DNA of 23,280 nt from Bordetella parapertussis (GTDB lineage: Bacteria > Pseudomonadota > Gammaproteobacteria > Burkholderiales > Burkholderiaceae_D). The notes under the pieces are model-generated. The model was not told the DNA's origin and searched no databases. It saw only the letters and a list, made by a program, of their open reading frames with translations. The position numbers were made by a program, and so were the translations under genes. This document shows, in pieces, positions 15,285 to 22,882 of the stretch. Every line of letters starts with the position of its first letter. Position 1 is the stretch's first letter. Where the stretch lies: NCBI GenBank assembly GCA_945883145.1, contig CAMCXB010000038.1, positions 1 to 23,280 on the forward strand, in the 5' to 3' direction.

Positions 15285-15590
15285 GGTGGGCTCCAATTAA
15301 AAAAGAATGGTTGTAAAAGAATCTGATGTACAAGAGTTTATATATTGAACAGATAATGTCAACATAAATATAAACAAAAACTAAATTATTTTTAAAAATT
15401 AGTTAATAATATGTAAAATAACTGTGCATTTTCGACAAATTATTGTATTTAATTATTATTTTATTAATTTAATCATAGTAAATTACGAATCTTAGTTGAT
15501 GCATTTCTGTCATTTTTCCGCTAACATATAAACAAAACATAAACAAATCGCACTTTAGAGTAAACCGTCCACCAACTTATTGACCAAACA
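15285..15590. promoter_or_regulatory. AT-rich divergent control region with ATAAACAAA repeats
   Basis: The gap of about 300 bp between the secreted-protein gene and the MerR gene holds no ORF. It contains three copies of ATAAACAAA: 15370-15378, 15528-15536 and 15539-15547. The last two lie in tandem with an 11-bp period (one helical turn), 43-63 bases before the MerR start, so they are candidates for an autoregulatory operator. No clear -35/-10 pair could be fixed. Confidence 0.45.
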
Positions 15591-16535
15591 ATGGAAACTT
15601 TGAACTTGCCGCAATACACAATAGGCGTTGTTGTTAGACGTACTAATATTCATCCAGAGACACTGCGTGTGTGGGAGCGGCGTTATGAACTCATCGTGCC
15701 TGGTCGGAGTGAAACGGGCAGACGCCTTTACTCTGAGGGCGACATCAGAAAACTTCAGTTAGTCAAACAACTGACTGAACTCGGTCACGGTGTGAGTAGC
15801 TTGGCGAAATTATCTTCAGATGAATTACGCGAGCGAATCAGTGCATCTCATCATCAAGGTGCTCAGAAAGAAACACGTAATACATTTAAATGCCGAGTTG
15901 CTTTTGTAGGTGATGCTTTACGCGTTCGCTATGGAAGGCATTTACTGTATTACAAAGATATTGATATCGTTGGATCTATGATCGCTGGATCATCTGCATC
16001 ACATGCGCACGCTGATGTTGTGATTATTGATTTATCTACGATTAATGAAGAATCACCTAGTTTGATAGAGCAATACTGTACTGACTCTGGAGCTTCTGCT
16101 GCGATTGTTGTTTTTAATTTCGCGACAAGAAAAGCGATTGCTGAATTGGAATCAGCTGGGATTGTTTGTCTTAAAGGGGCGTTATCAGCTGCTGAAATTT
16201 ACCGTGCGTGCATGTCTTTGATGCAGCCATTATTTAATGCAGCTTCTTTTACTGACAAACAGACTGATGAGGAAAGTGCGCCTCCACGTTTTGATAAGGA
16301 TCAGTTATCTCATATCGCAACGTTAAGCAGCGCTATAGCATGTGAGTGCCCTAATCATTTAGCTGAACTTATTATCAATTTGACGGCATTTGAGCACTAC
16401 AGTCTCGAATGCGCAAATCGCAATGAAGATGATGCGCGATTACATTTGCAATTGAACCAGTCCACTGCAGCAGCTCGCATGATTTTAGAAGAGAGTCTTG
16501 CGCGTTTAATGGAGATTGAAGGAATTGTTGTGTAG
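15591..16535 (+). CDS. MerR-family regulator with CarH/LitR-like DNA-binding domain
   Basis: Residues 9-78 form a MerR winged helix: YTIGVVVRRTNIHPETLRVWERRY, then GRRLYSEGDIRKL, closest in pattern to CarH/LitR photoreceptor regulators. In those, a cobalamin-binding domain with an E/DxHxxG motif follows. Here the remaining 235 residues show no such motif. Residues of about 100-215 (CRVAFVGDALRVRYG, ADVVIIDLSTINEES, AAIVVFNFATRK) look like alternating strands and helices of a receiver- or B12-like Rossmann fold, then a helical C-terminus. So the fold may be kept and the cofactor lost. A weak ribosome binding site precedes the ATG. The light-damage genes nearby make light or oxygen stress control plausible, but no target is shown. 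Confidence 0.8.
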   Translation: METLNLPQYTIGVVVRRTNIHPETLRVWERRYELIVPGRSETGRRLYSEGDIRKLQLVKQLTELGHGVSSLAKLSSDELRERISASHHQGAQKETRNTFKCRVAFVGDALRVRYGRHLLYYKDIDIVGSMIAGSSASHAHADVVIIDLSTINEESPSLIEQYCTDSGASAAIVVFNFATRKAIAELESAGIVCLKGALSAAEIYRACMSLMQPLFNAASFTDKQTDEESAPPRFDKDQLSHIATLSSAIACECPNHLAELIINLTAFEHYSLECANRNEDDARLHLQLNQSTAAARMILEESLARLMEIEGIVV

Positions 16536-16587
16536 ATGGTGACGTAGTTTTTATTCTCTCTACTACCCACACCGTAGCGACCTAAAA

Positions 16588-17481
16588 TTAGTGTTGACTG
16601 CTTTTTAAAATTTGCCTGATTTCTGCTGCAGTTGCTGCGCGCGTACCAGCTTTTTCTATACGTGCTCTTGCATCTTGAACTTGCTCTAGATTGCCAACTT
16701 TATGTCCCATGGGGACATCTTCTAAACCTACGCGTACATGACCTCCACGCTTTACGATGTCGTCTACGAGGGGTAAAACTTCTGTTCCTAAACCTGCCAC
16801 CATCCAATTTGCATGGGGTGCTTCTTCTTTGAGCAATTCACGATATGCATCCATCGCCCATGTGCGTGGTGGAAATCCAAAGGTGAGGGTTTCAGAAAAC
16901 ATGAGTCTATAAATCGGCTGCGGCAGGCCTGGATAACATTGTGCAAGAGCTGCACCTAAGCGCATGAAAGCAGGTTCATAGATTGCAAATGAAGGATGCA
17001 GGCCGTAATGACGGCATAGCTCAAGACCATGCCGTATGTGTGATTCAGGATTACTGTACAAAAAACCTTCATGACCAGTTGCTAGCGTTGCACGCGTACT
17101 GATGTGGGTAGAGCCTGGATCAACTACCGTCCATTCAAGTAAACCGCTGCTTGCTAACTTATCGACTGCTGCAAAACGCTGTTCAGCTGACATAGGTTCT
17201 TTAGCATCGACATCACCTGTAAAAGGTAAGGTGCCATAGCAAATTACATCAACCTGAGAGCGTACACGCTCAATGATGGGTGCATAGATTTCATAGGCAT
17301 CACGTTGACGACCTGTGACAGGATCATAGGGATGAACATGGATGATGGCAGCACCTTCATGTGCACAAGCAATCGCTTGTTCAACGATATCGTCTTCGGT
17401 GATTGGTATCATGGGTTGTCGCTTACGCGACCATGGACCATTAAGCGCAACCTCTAGCCATACAGGTGCATGCTGTGTCAT
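16588..17481 (-). CDS. Beta-keto acid cleavage enzyme family (BKACE, DUF849)
   Basis: The 297-residue protein has the TIM-barrel signature of DUF849: WLEVALNGPWSR near the N-terminus, the metal site HVHPYDPVTG (His48, His50) and GLEDVPMGHKVGN near the C-terminus, where Glu254 is the probable third ligand. Known members cleave a beta-keto acid with acetyl-CoA, giving acetoacetate and a CoA ester; the model enzyme Kce works on 3-keto-5-aminohexanoate. The substrate here cannot be read from sequence. AAGGA stands six bases before the ATG. The gene follows the MerR gene tail-to-tail, and the lack of a CoA-transferase or lysine fermentation neighbours speaks against a Kce role. Confidence 0.88.
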   Translation of the reverse strand: MTQHAPVWLEVALNGPWSRKRQPMIPITEDDIVEQAIACAHEGAAIIHVHPYDPVTGRQRDAYEIYAPIIERVRSQVDVICYGTLPFTGDVDAKEPMSAEQRFAAVDKLASSGLLEWTVVDPGSTHISTRATLATGHEGFLYSNPESHIRHGLELCRHYGLHPSFAIYEPAFMRLGAALAQCYPGLPQPIYRLMFSETLTFGFPPRTWAMDAYRELLKEEAPHANWMVAGLGTEVLPLVDDIVKRGGHVRVGLEDVPMGHKVGNLEQVQDARARIEKAGTRAATAAEIRQILKSSQH

Positions 17482-17628
17482 GTTAATCCTTCTTGTTTTT
17501 AACCATACTCCTTGTGTCTAAATAGTATATTAGCTTACTAAATGGAATGAGAGCATAAGCAGAAGGATGAAAAATTCTCACACTGGCTGCCCGCAAGTGC
17601 GACGATAATTTTTTAAATACTAAATTAG

Positions 17629-18150
17629 TTATTGTATTGGGCGCTCTGTACTAAATTTACCCTCTGCGCGTGCAGTTAAGTAGGCGTACAGATCAAGAAT
17701 ATGGGCGTTCACAGTCGGTTCGCCTTGCCATGCTGGCATTGCTATGGGCGGTTCTTTGCGATTTAATATATCGTCGATATAAGAATCAGTCGTTGATTTT
17801 TTTTCTGATCCTTGAACTAAGCCATTTTCCAAACCATTTCCTAAGTCATAGCGCTTCAATACCATCTCTGCAAAATGCTTTGCACTCATAGTGCGTACGA
17901 TAGGTAATAGATTGGGAGCTTGTTCGCTACCCTTAGCAGACGTTCCATGACATTGTGAGCACTTCGCTTGAAACACTCGCCAACCTGCATACAGATTAAC
18001 CGCTATCGGTGGAGGATGCAGTTCACGAGCTGGTCGTGCATTGATGAATTCCATTGAGCATCCAGCTATGAGCATTGGTAATGTCACTAGTAGTACGACT
18101 TGTAATTTACGTACAGTTAGCGCTGATGGATAGTTGAATGGTGTTGACAT
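17629..18150 (-). CDS. Monohaem c-type cytochrome lipoprotein
   Basis: From the ATG at 18150 the precursor has 173 residues. Its signal peptide ends in the lipobox LIAGC (Cys31), so the mature protein is probably anchored by lipid. The haem-binding site is CSQCH (Cys64, Cys67, His68), and Met138 in AMPAW is the likely sixth ligand. The fold is class I cytochrome c. The frame extends to a GTG at 18195, but that would put polar residues before the signal peptide. It may carry electrons in the periplasm, for example from a dehydrogenase or to the photosynthetic reaction centre or an oxidase; no partner gene is adjacent. Two short palindromes lie just upstream (18189-18223). Confidence 0.82.
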   Translation of the reverse strand: MSTPFNYPSALTVRKLQVVLLVTLPMLIAGCSMEFINARPARELHPPPIAVNLYAGWRVFQAKCSQCHGTSAKGSEQAPNLLPIVRTMSAKHFAEMVLKRYDLGNGLENGLVQGSEKKSTTDSYIDDILNRKEPPIAMPAWQGEPTVNAHILDLYAYLTARAEGKFSTERPIQ

Positions 18151-18188
18151 TGATATGATCTGAGATGGTGAAATGAAAAAACATGATG

Positions 18189-18223
18189 AATACACTGTAT
18201 TTTTTCATCTGTAATCGTTACAG
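18189..18223. promoter_or_regulatory. Pair of short palindromes upstream of the cytochrome c gene
   Basis: AATACACTGTATT (18189-18201) and CTGTAATCGTTACAG (18209-18223) are palindromes with central spacers of one and three bases. They sit 39-73 bp before the cytochrome c start and may be operator half-sites. A related TACACTGCGTTGTA (18954-18967) lies ahead of the CIA30 gene. Their role is unknown. Confidence 0.3.
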
Positions 18224-18376
18224 CGTCGAAAGGCAGTCCACTTTGGTGAGTAAACAGATTGCCCACTTACTTGAGGTAAGTCTTGAGACCGATCAAATTA
18301 TGCTTGGTAAAAAGCTTCTTTTAAAGTGATTGCTGAAGGCTTCAGTTCAAAAGGTTTTTATTGAAGCAGTATTTGT

Positions 18377-18943
18377 TCAGCATGACTTTTCGCTAATGGA
18401 CTGTATATTTTTTAGTTGTAGTCGAAATGTGCCTGCTTGTTGATTTGCTATGAGTACGCCAATTTCTAAAACAGAAGAAAAAACAAGTTCGGGCGCATTG
18501 ACTGCTCGACCACGAAAGCTAGCTTTGAAGTCGGTTGGCATGAATCGATGCGTTTGCCATTCGCGTGTAGTGGTGAAGTCAGCTTGATAAAGTGGTGATC
18601 TAGATGAGTTGTCAGTTCTTAAAACGAGTTTGACCTGTTTTTCATCTCCCCGAATGGTGACATTAAGTGCAGAGGTACACTCTGGAATTAAAATAGGGCT
18701 ACGCACGGATGCAAAGCCACCGCCATTTTCTAGAGAAACTTCACCTTCAAATACAGTACCTTCTGGATCAAAGGTAAAGCGCGATTTTGATACGCCACCC
18801 ATCACATTATCGTTAACAACCCTCAGCGCATTGGCGGTAAGAGGATTGGTAAAATCTAGTAATTCAGCATGAGCCATGGTTGTGAGTAGTAGCAGGCTTA
18901 TCAAGGTAAGCAGCAAGCGATGGTTGTGTTTTCGTTTGGTCAT
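18377..18943 (-). CDS. CIA30-family exported protein
   Basis: The precursor has 188 residues. Its signal peptide (MTKRKHNHRLLLTLISLLLLTTMAHA) predicts export with cleavage after Ala26. The mature part begins LLDFTNPLTANALRVVNDNVMGGVSKSRF, the hallmark of the CIA30 family (complex I intermediate-associated protein 30), followed by GGFASVRSP and the jelly-roll, galactose-binding-like pattern. Bacterial members are not shown to assemble complex I; several are linked to photosynthetic or electron-transport protein folding. Two cysteines (in PECTSAL and the last residue) could pair. The frame extends to a GTG at 18958, but the ATG at 18943 is preferred. No ribosome binding site is obvious. Confidence 0.82.
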   Translation of the reverse strand: MTKRKHNHRLLLTLISLLLLTTMAHAELLDFTNPLTANALRVVNDNVMGGVSKSRFTFDPEGTVFEGEVSLENGGGFASVRSPILIPECTSALNVTIRGDEKQVKLVLRTDNSSRSPLYQADFTTTREWQTHRFMPTDFKASFRGRAVNAPELVFSSVLEIGVLIANQQAGTFRLQLKNIQSISEKSC

Positions 18944-19122
18944 ATTATCAGGATACACTGCGTTGTAATGTGCAATCGAGATTGAATAATAACGACATGC
19001 TCATTGCAAAAAAGATAATTTTTAACTTCGTCTCTAATCAGGCTAGTACCTGTTTTATTTTCGTCGGAATTGGTTGATTGTTTCTATTCAAATTTTTTTT
19101 GAACAGAAGGAGAAGTTGCATT

Positions 19123-19287
19123 ATGAGTGAAGATCAGCGTTGCTGTGGAACTGGAACTTGTTTGATTAATGCAGACGGGTTGTGTTGGTGCGGACAAAAA
19201 TGGATAGGCGATAAGTTAGTTAGTCCAGAGCCACTCGCTGATTTACAAGACGCGTCGACGAATAAGTCAGACAAGCCATCTGATTGA
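19123..19287 (+). CDS. Cys-rich small protein (CCGTGTC...CWCGQ)
   Basis: The product has 54 residues. AAGGAG (19107-19112) lies ten bases before the ATG. Near the N-terminus are five cysteines in CCGTGTC and CWCG, spaced like a metal or iron-sulphur site, followed by a polar tail (SPEPLADLQDASTNKSDKPSD). Short proteins of this pattern occur in betaproteobacterial genomes as hypothetical proteins; no function is known to me. The stop codon overlaps the start of the methyltransferase gene (TGATG), implying translational coupling and perhaps a joint role. Confidence 0.75.
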   Translation: MSEDQRCCGTGTCLINADGLCWCGQKWIGDKLVSPEPLADLQDASTNKSDKPSD

Positions 19288-20096
19288 TGAAAAAACTTTA
19301 TTTTAAAAGAATCATGCAGCATAGCGCTACGCATTTTTTAATTCAAGTAAATTGGCTACTACTGTTTTTAGTAACCATTGCTTTTGTTGTCTCTGCTCAC
19401 GAGTCCTATGCTCAAGCAGCAATTTCTTCAAACAAGCAATGTGAGTATGTCGTATTAAAAACAGGCCATCCAGATGGAATTTTGAAGCAATACTGTAATC
19501 GACAAATTGCAAAAATCATGGGTTGGCAAGGCGCTTCATGGTTGGATAGAGCTGAGCGCGAATCAGAGGAAAGAACCGATCAATTAATCGACATTTTGAA
19601 TTTAAAGTCCGGCATGGTCGTGGGTGATATAGGCGCAGGAACTGGTCGACTTAGTTTGTTGATGCTTGATCGTATAAAACCACAAGGTCAGATGTGGGCT
19701 GTGGATGTGCAAGCAGAGATGGTTGAGCGATTGAAAGGGATTGCCCAAAAATATCCCAAGAATCAATTCAATGCAAAACAATCGACAGCGTTTTCACCTG
19801 AATTGCCAGATGCGATCTTAGACATGGCAATTATGGTCGATGTTTATCATGAGCTTGAATTTCCACGTGAATTCCTTGACGCTTTGATGTTATCTGTTAA
19901 GCCTGGTGGATTAATTGTATTTGTCGAATATAGAGCGGGCGATCCTAAGGTACCGATTAAACGCTTACATACAATGACAGTCGCGCAATTAAAAAAAGAA
20001 GCGAGTGATGGTGGTTTGGTTTTTGAAAAAGTCGTGTCGGATTTACCTTGGCAAGATGTAGTGTTTTTTCGTAAGCCTCAAGCTATAAAAAAATAG
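19287..20096 (+). CDS. Class I SAM methyltransferase with N-terminal signal sequence
   Basis: The 269-residue protein carries the SAM-binding motif I VVGDIGAGTGRLSLLM and an acidic strand WAVDVQAEMVERL, with PDAILDMAIMVDVYHELEFP as the motif around strand 4. The substrate is unknown; the overall layout resembles the UbiE/Methyltransf_11 group. Before this domain stand about 35 residues with a hydrophobic stretch (VNWLLLFLVTIAFVV) and a possible cleavage site ESYA-QA. Thus the enzyme looks exported or anchored, which is strange because SAM is made in the cytoplasm. The start is the ATG overlapping the preceding stop; a later ATG at 19314 would still keep the signal. The stub of hicA follows directly after the stop codon. 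Confidence 0.83.
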   Translation: MKKLYFKRIMQHSATHFLIQVNWLLLFLVTIAFVVSAHESYAQAAISSNKQCEYVVLKTGHPDGILKQYCNRQIAKIMGWQGASWLDRAERESEERTDQLIDILNLKSGMVVGDIGAGTGRLSLLMLDRIKPQGQMWAVDVQAEMVERLKGIAQKYPKNQFNAKQSTAFSPELPDAILDMAIMVDVYHELEFPREFLDALMLSVKPGGLIVFVEYRAGDPKVPIKRLHTMTVAQLKKEASDGGLVFEKVVSDLPWQDVVFFRKPQAIKK

Positions 20097-20102
20097 CTTA
20101 GG

Positions 20103-20144
20103 GGTTGATTTCAGAAAATCCTAAAGCAGGCTGGCTTGAAATGA
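20103..20144 (+). pseudogene. Remnant of hicA toxin gene (3' end only)
   Basis: The in-frame codons at 20115-20144 read KILKQAGLK then stop, exactly the usual C-terminus of HicA (a dsRBD-like mRNA interferase, typically ending GTLRKILKQAGL). Upstream in the same frame the codons give G-stop-FQ, where GTLR would be expected, and the rest of the gene is gone: the methyltransferase coding region begins to overlap immediately. The remnant lies 10 bp before hicB, the normal hicA-hicB spacing. No toxin can be made from it. Confidence 0.72.
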
Positions 20145-20154
20145 GTGTACTTTT

Positions 20155-20547
20155 ATGAAATATCCGATTGCAATTGAACCAGGTGACGAAACGAAAGCCT
20201 GGAGTGTTGTTGTACCCGATCTTTCCGGTTGTTTTTCAGCTGCCGATTCTGGAATTGATGAGGCTATAGAAAACGCTAAGGAAGCGATTGAGCTATGGAT
20301 AGAAACTGCACTTGATGCTGGTGAGAGCGTTCCTAAGCCTAGCAGTGTTGCTGCATTTCAAAAGAAACGCGAGTTTAAAGGCTGGGTATGGGCAATTGCT
20401 GAGATTGATCCTGCGCTGCTTTCAGATGAAATTGAGCGCGTCAATATTTCGTTACCGAAAAGAGTCTTGGCCAGGTTAGATGCAAATGCCAGAGAAAACG
20501 GAGAGACAAGATCAGGTTACATCGCTCATCTTGCGATTCAGTCGTAA
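20155..20547 (+). CDS. hicB: HicB-family antitoxin, orphan
   Basis: The 130-residue protein has the HicB N-terminal domain (MKYPIAIEPGDETKAWSVVV and PDLSGCFSAADSGIDEAIENAKEAIELWIE), a degenerate RNase H-like fold, and a C-terminal DNA-binding part VNISLPKRVLARLDANARENGETRSGYIAHLA of the ribbon-helix-helix type. HicB normally binds and blocks the toxin HicA and represses the hicAB promoter. Only a fragment of hicA precedes it, so the antitoxin is alone. It may persist as a regulator, protect against HicA from other loci, or be decaying; its frame is fully open and no ribosome binding site is obvious. Confidence 0.88.
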   Translation: MKYPIAIEPGDETKAWSVVVPDLSGCFSAADSGIDEAIENAKEAIELWIETALDAGESVPKPSSVAAFQKKREFKGWVWAIAEIDPALLSDEIERVNISLPKRVLARLDANARENGETRSGYIAHLAIQS

Positions 20548-20620
20548 ATACAGTCAGTAGGTGCTAAATATCAAGACTTGCTTTTACATAGATCACTGAT
20601 TCGATAACAAGTATCTAATA

Positions 20621-20653
20621 TTGACAAAGTGTCGCACGGCGCTACAATTGTAG
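20621..20653 (+). promoter_or_regulatory. Promoter and operator of the parD-like/relE toxin-antitoxin operon
   Basis: TTGACA (20621-20626) and TACAAT (20643-20648) are 16 bp apart, a strong sigma-70 promoter. The perfect palindrome CTACAATTGTAG (20642-20653) covers the -10 box, so it is the likely operator for autoregulation by the ribbon-helix-helix antitoxin. Confidence 0.75.
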
Positions 20654-20677
20654 TAAATCACTTTGGGAGACTCAATC

Positions 20678-20902
20678 ATGGGTATGCCTGTACGAATCGA
20701 TGACCGTTTATATGAACTAGCCAAGGCGCATGCGCAAGCAGAGCGTCGCACTATTGCTGGGCAGGTAGAGTTTTGGGCAATGGTTGGCAAAGCTGCATTG
20801 GATAACCCGGACTTACCTATAGACTTTGTTCGTGACTTACTTGTTGCCAGAGCTGAAGGGCAGATATTGGCGACGCCTTTTGAACCCCAAGGCAGTACTT
20901 GA
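20678..20902 (+). CDS. ParD-like antitoxin
   Basis: The product has 74 residues. The N-terminal GMPVRIDDRLYELAKAHAQAERRTIAGQVEFWAMVGKAAL is a ribbon-helix-helix DNA-binding domain of the ParD-like antitoxin family. The C-terminal part (LPIDFVRDLLVARAEGQ) should wrap the toxin. GGGAGA (20665-20670) lies seven bases before this ATG; an earlier in-frame codon at 20663 is inside that site and is rejected. The gene overlaps the toxin gene by one base (TGATG), so they are co-translated. The promoter and palindromic operator lie directly upstream. Confidence 0.85.
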   Translation: MGMPVRIDDRLYELAKAHAQAERRTIAGQVEFWAMVGKAALDNPDLPIDFVRDLLVARAEGQILATPFEPQGST

Positions 20903-21183
20903 TGTCGGAACAGTCCGTTCAAGTACTGCAGTCTGCAGCGTTTGCCCGAGCTTACAAAAAACTACATAAAAATCAAAAAATAGACGTGGATAACGCAGTC
21001 GAAGTTATCGTGAAATCCCCTGAAATTGGTGAGCTCAAGCGTGGCGATTTAGCTGGTGTTTATGTCCACAAGTTTAAGAGTCAGAATCAACTCATGCTGC
21101 TTGCGTATGAATATGATCCAAAAACGCGCATGCTGCTGCTTTTGGGAAGTCATGAGAATTTCTATCGCGATCTGAAACGTTGA
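20902..21183 (+). CDS. RelE/ParE-family toxin
   Basis: The 93-residue protein fits the RelE/ParE fold: an N-terminal SAAFARAYKKLHKNQKIDVDNAVEVIVKSPEIGELKRGDLAGVYVHKF, then strands QLMLLAYEYDP and RMLLLLGSHENFYRDLKR. The last segment ends with the typical GSHENFYRDL of this subgroup. Such toxins either cleave mRNA on the ribosome (RelE) or poison gyrase (ParE); sequence does not tell which here. The ATG overlaps the antitoxin stop codon. A TTG three bases earlier is an alternative start. Confidence 0.87.
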   Translation: MSEQSVQVLQSAAFARAYKKLHKNQKIDVDNAVEVIVKSPEIGELKRGDLAGVYVHKFKSQNQLMLLAYEYDPKTRMLLLLGSHENFYRDLKR

Positions 21184-21322
21184 TCATTTCAATGGCAAAT
21201 ATTAGTACAGATAAGATTTTATTTAACTATTGAAAAAACGTTGTTGGATGTTGTGCTGATTACAAACTATAGTCAAATTGGCTTTAAAAATTAATCTCAA
21301 AATTTATCTCTAAGGAGAAGAA

Positions 21323-21574
21323 ATGAATGATGAGCGTATGTCAAATATCTCTAATGATAATAAGATTGCTAGTAGAGATGAAGCTATCGACAAAGAAGAA
21401 GAAAAAGTAAAACTGGATCGTTTGATTCGTGAGAATTTAGAAAAAATTAAAACGAGCACTCGTCAAGTTCACGTTGAAGAAGACATTGATCCGCCCAATA
21501 AGCTGGTTTCTATTCTGACAAAAATTATTTGGTTTTTTGTTCTCTGGAGCATCTTACATTTTCTATTTACTTAG
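21323..21574 (+). CDS. Small tail-anchored membrane protein, unknown function
   Basis: TAAGGAGAAGAA just before the ATG gives a strong ribosome binding site. The 83-residue product is highly charged for its first 60 residues (KEEEKVKLDRLIRENLEKIK suggests a helix, perhaps coiled coil), and ends with one hydrophobic segment (LTKIIWFFVLWSILHFLF). It should be inserted as a tail-anchored protein with the charged part in the cytoplasm. No family is recognised. A hairpin (21572-21594) overlaps its stop codon and may mark the transcript end. Confidence 0.65.
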   Translation: MNDERMSNISNDNKIASRDEAIDKEEEKVKLDRLIRENLEKIKTSTRQVHVEEDIDPPNKLVSILTKIIWFFVLWSILHFLFT

Positions 21575-21594
21575 ACTGACAAAAATTCAGTCTA
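21572..21594. repeat. Hairpin overlapping the stop codon of the small tail-anchored gene
   Basis: TAGACTGA (21572-21579) pairs with TCAGTCTA (21587-21594) around a seven-base loop. No T-run follows on the plus strand, so a terminator role is uncertain. Confidence 0.45.
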
Positions 21595-21645
21595 GCAAAA
21601 GATGAGAATGTAAAATCATGAAAATAGAAAAAATCTCAAACTCAA

Positions 21646-22089
21646 ATGAATTCTTTAACTAATTTAATTAAATTAAAGTTATTTTTAGTAATTTTGATTA
21701 TTATGAATGGTCCTATGCATGCGGATCCTCTTAAGGACTATCTGTGGACTAACCGTGTCATTATTACGTTTTCAAATACTGCATCGAATACAGAACGTCA
21801 TTTACTGATTCAACAAATTGAAGCGGAAAAATGTGAATATAGATTGAGAGATTTGGTACACATTGATTTGATTAAAGGCTCAGGTGATTACGAACGCTTA
21901 AGGAATAAATTTTCAATCGCAGATCATCCTGAATTTAAGTTACTGCTAATAGGCAAAGATGGAAAAGAAAAGTTAAGCACAAATAGTGGAGATTTGAAAG
22001 CTATCTTCGCAGTAGTAGACAGCATGCCTATGCGCAAGAAAGAAATGCATAGTTCAAAATGCTTATCAAAAAATAATAAAGAGCATTAA
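21646..22089 (+). CDS. DUF4174 domain protein, exported
   Basis: The 147-residue precursor has a signal peptide ending near Ala26 (NGPMHA-DP). The mature protein starts DPLKDYLWTNRVIITFSN and contains LLIGKDGKEKL and VVDSMPMRKKEM, the core of DUF4174, a thioredoxin-like-fold periplasmic family of unknown function. No CXXC is seen; single Cys residues stand in EKCEYRL and SSKCLSK. No clear ribosome binding site precedes the ATG. A 14-codon ORF (21618-21662) overlaps the start in another frame, so translation could be coupled to it. The last 15 residues are polar and may be disordered. Confidence 0.8.
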   Translation: MNSLTNLIKLKLFLVILIIMNGPMHADPLKDYLWTNRVIITFSNTASNTERHLLIQQIEAEKCEYRLRDLVHIDLIKGSGDYERLRNKFSIADHPEFKLLLIGKDGKEKLSTNSGDLKAIFAVVDSMPMRKKEMHSSKCLSKNNKEH

Positions 22090-22102
22090 GTCTAGTGACT
22101 TT

Positions 22103-22882
22103 TTATACGAACTTTAATTGCACATCACCTAAATTTTTAAAACTAGCTTGAAATAAATCACCTTTGTGCGTGGCTTGTGCTTTAGTCAAACCGCCAGTCA
22201 TGATAATTTGATCAGCTTTCAGATAATCACCTTGAGCAATCAGGCGATTAGATAGCCAAATTAAGGCATGTAATGGATTGCCCATGCAATCAGCAGCTAA
22301 CCCACTAGCAAGATGTTGATCAGAACAACTCAAATCAACACTGACCTCGGCTAAAGAAATGAGTTTAGATAAATGCATAGGCTGACCAGTGATAAATCTA
22401 GCGCTGGAGCTACTGTCAGCTATGTTATCAATCAAAGTAAATTGATAGTTGTGATATCGCGTATCTACCACTTCTAATGCCGGCATGACTGCGCTCACAT
22501 AGCTTTGAATCTCATTGATCTCATTTAAGTTTGATCGAATATCTTTGCCTATCAAAAAAGCTATCTCTGGTTCAACCAGAGGATGAATGAGTTCTTCTAT
22601 GCTCAACTGAGCGGGTTCTGTTGCTGCATCAATCCATTGGCTACGAAGTAAAGTGCCATAATTTGGTTCTGAAATTTTCATTTGCTCGCGCATCGCTGCA
22701 CTGGTGTAGCCCAATTTATAACCAATGACTGGCTGTCCTGAACGCTGAATATTTATCTCTTGAATCTGGTAGGCATCTTGAGTTGTCAGATCAGTAAATT
22801 TCTCAGAAATTAAATCGATTGTCTGGCCAGTTAGTTGAGCTTGAAATAAAAGTTCAGCACTCTGTTGGATAGAGGATTTCAT
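22103..22882 (-). CDS. 2-keto-4-pentenoate hydratase family (MhpD-like)
   Basis: Start: the ATG at 22882 follows GGAG by six bases, better than the GTG at 22906. The 259-residue protein has the family pattern: GYKLGYTS with Lys56; LVEPEIAFLIG with Glu104 and Glu106, and ALEVVD with Glu137, which together bind the divalent metal; then IDNIADSSSSARFITG. Such enzymes hydrate 2-hydroxypenta-2,4-dienoate or 2-oxo-hept-4-enedioate in meta-cleavage pathways for aromatics; related decarboxylases share the fold. No other aromatic-degradation genes are in view, so the substrate is open. It converges on the DUF4174 gene with 13 bp between stops. Confidence 0.87.
   Translation of the reverse strand: MKSSIQQSAELLFQAQLTGQTIDLISEKFTDLTTQDAYQIQEINIQRSGQPVIGYKLGYTSAAMREQMKISEPNYGTLLRSQWIDAATEPAQLSIEELIHPLVEPEIAFLIGKDIRSNLNEINEIQSYVSAVMPALEVVDTRYHNYQFTLIDNIADSSSSARFITGQPMHLSKLISLAEVSVDLSCSDQHLASGLAADCMGNPLHALIWLSNRLIAQGDYLKADQIIMTGGLTKAQATHKGDLFQASFKNLGDVQLKFV

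Noticed and set aside
15301..15330. TGTACA and TTTTACA as a LitR-type TGTACA-N12-TGTACA site
   Set aside because: Only one half-site matches; the second half is in the wrong orientation and sequence.
18186..18329. A 47-codon plus-strand ORF between the cytochrome c and CIA30 genes
   Set aside because: No ribosome binding site, overlap with the upstream region of the cytochrome c gene, and no recognisable feature; kept only as a note.
18954..18967. TACACTGCGTTGTA as a CarH/LitR-type operator
   Set aside because: The spacing between TACA and TGTA is 6, not the 12 of the known site; similarity is limited to common four-base words.
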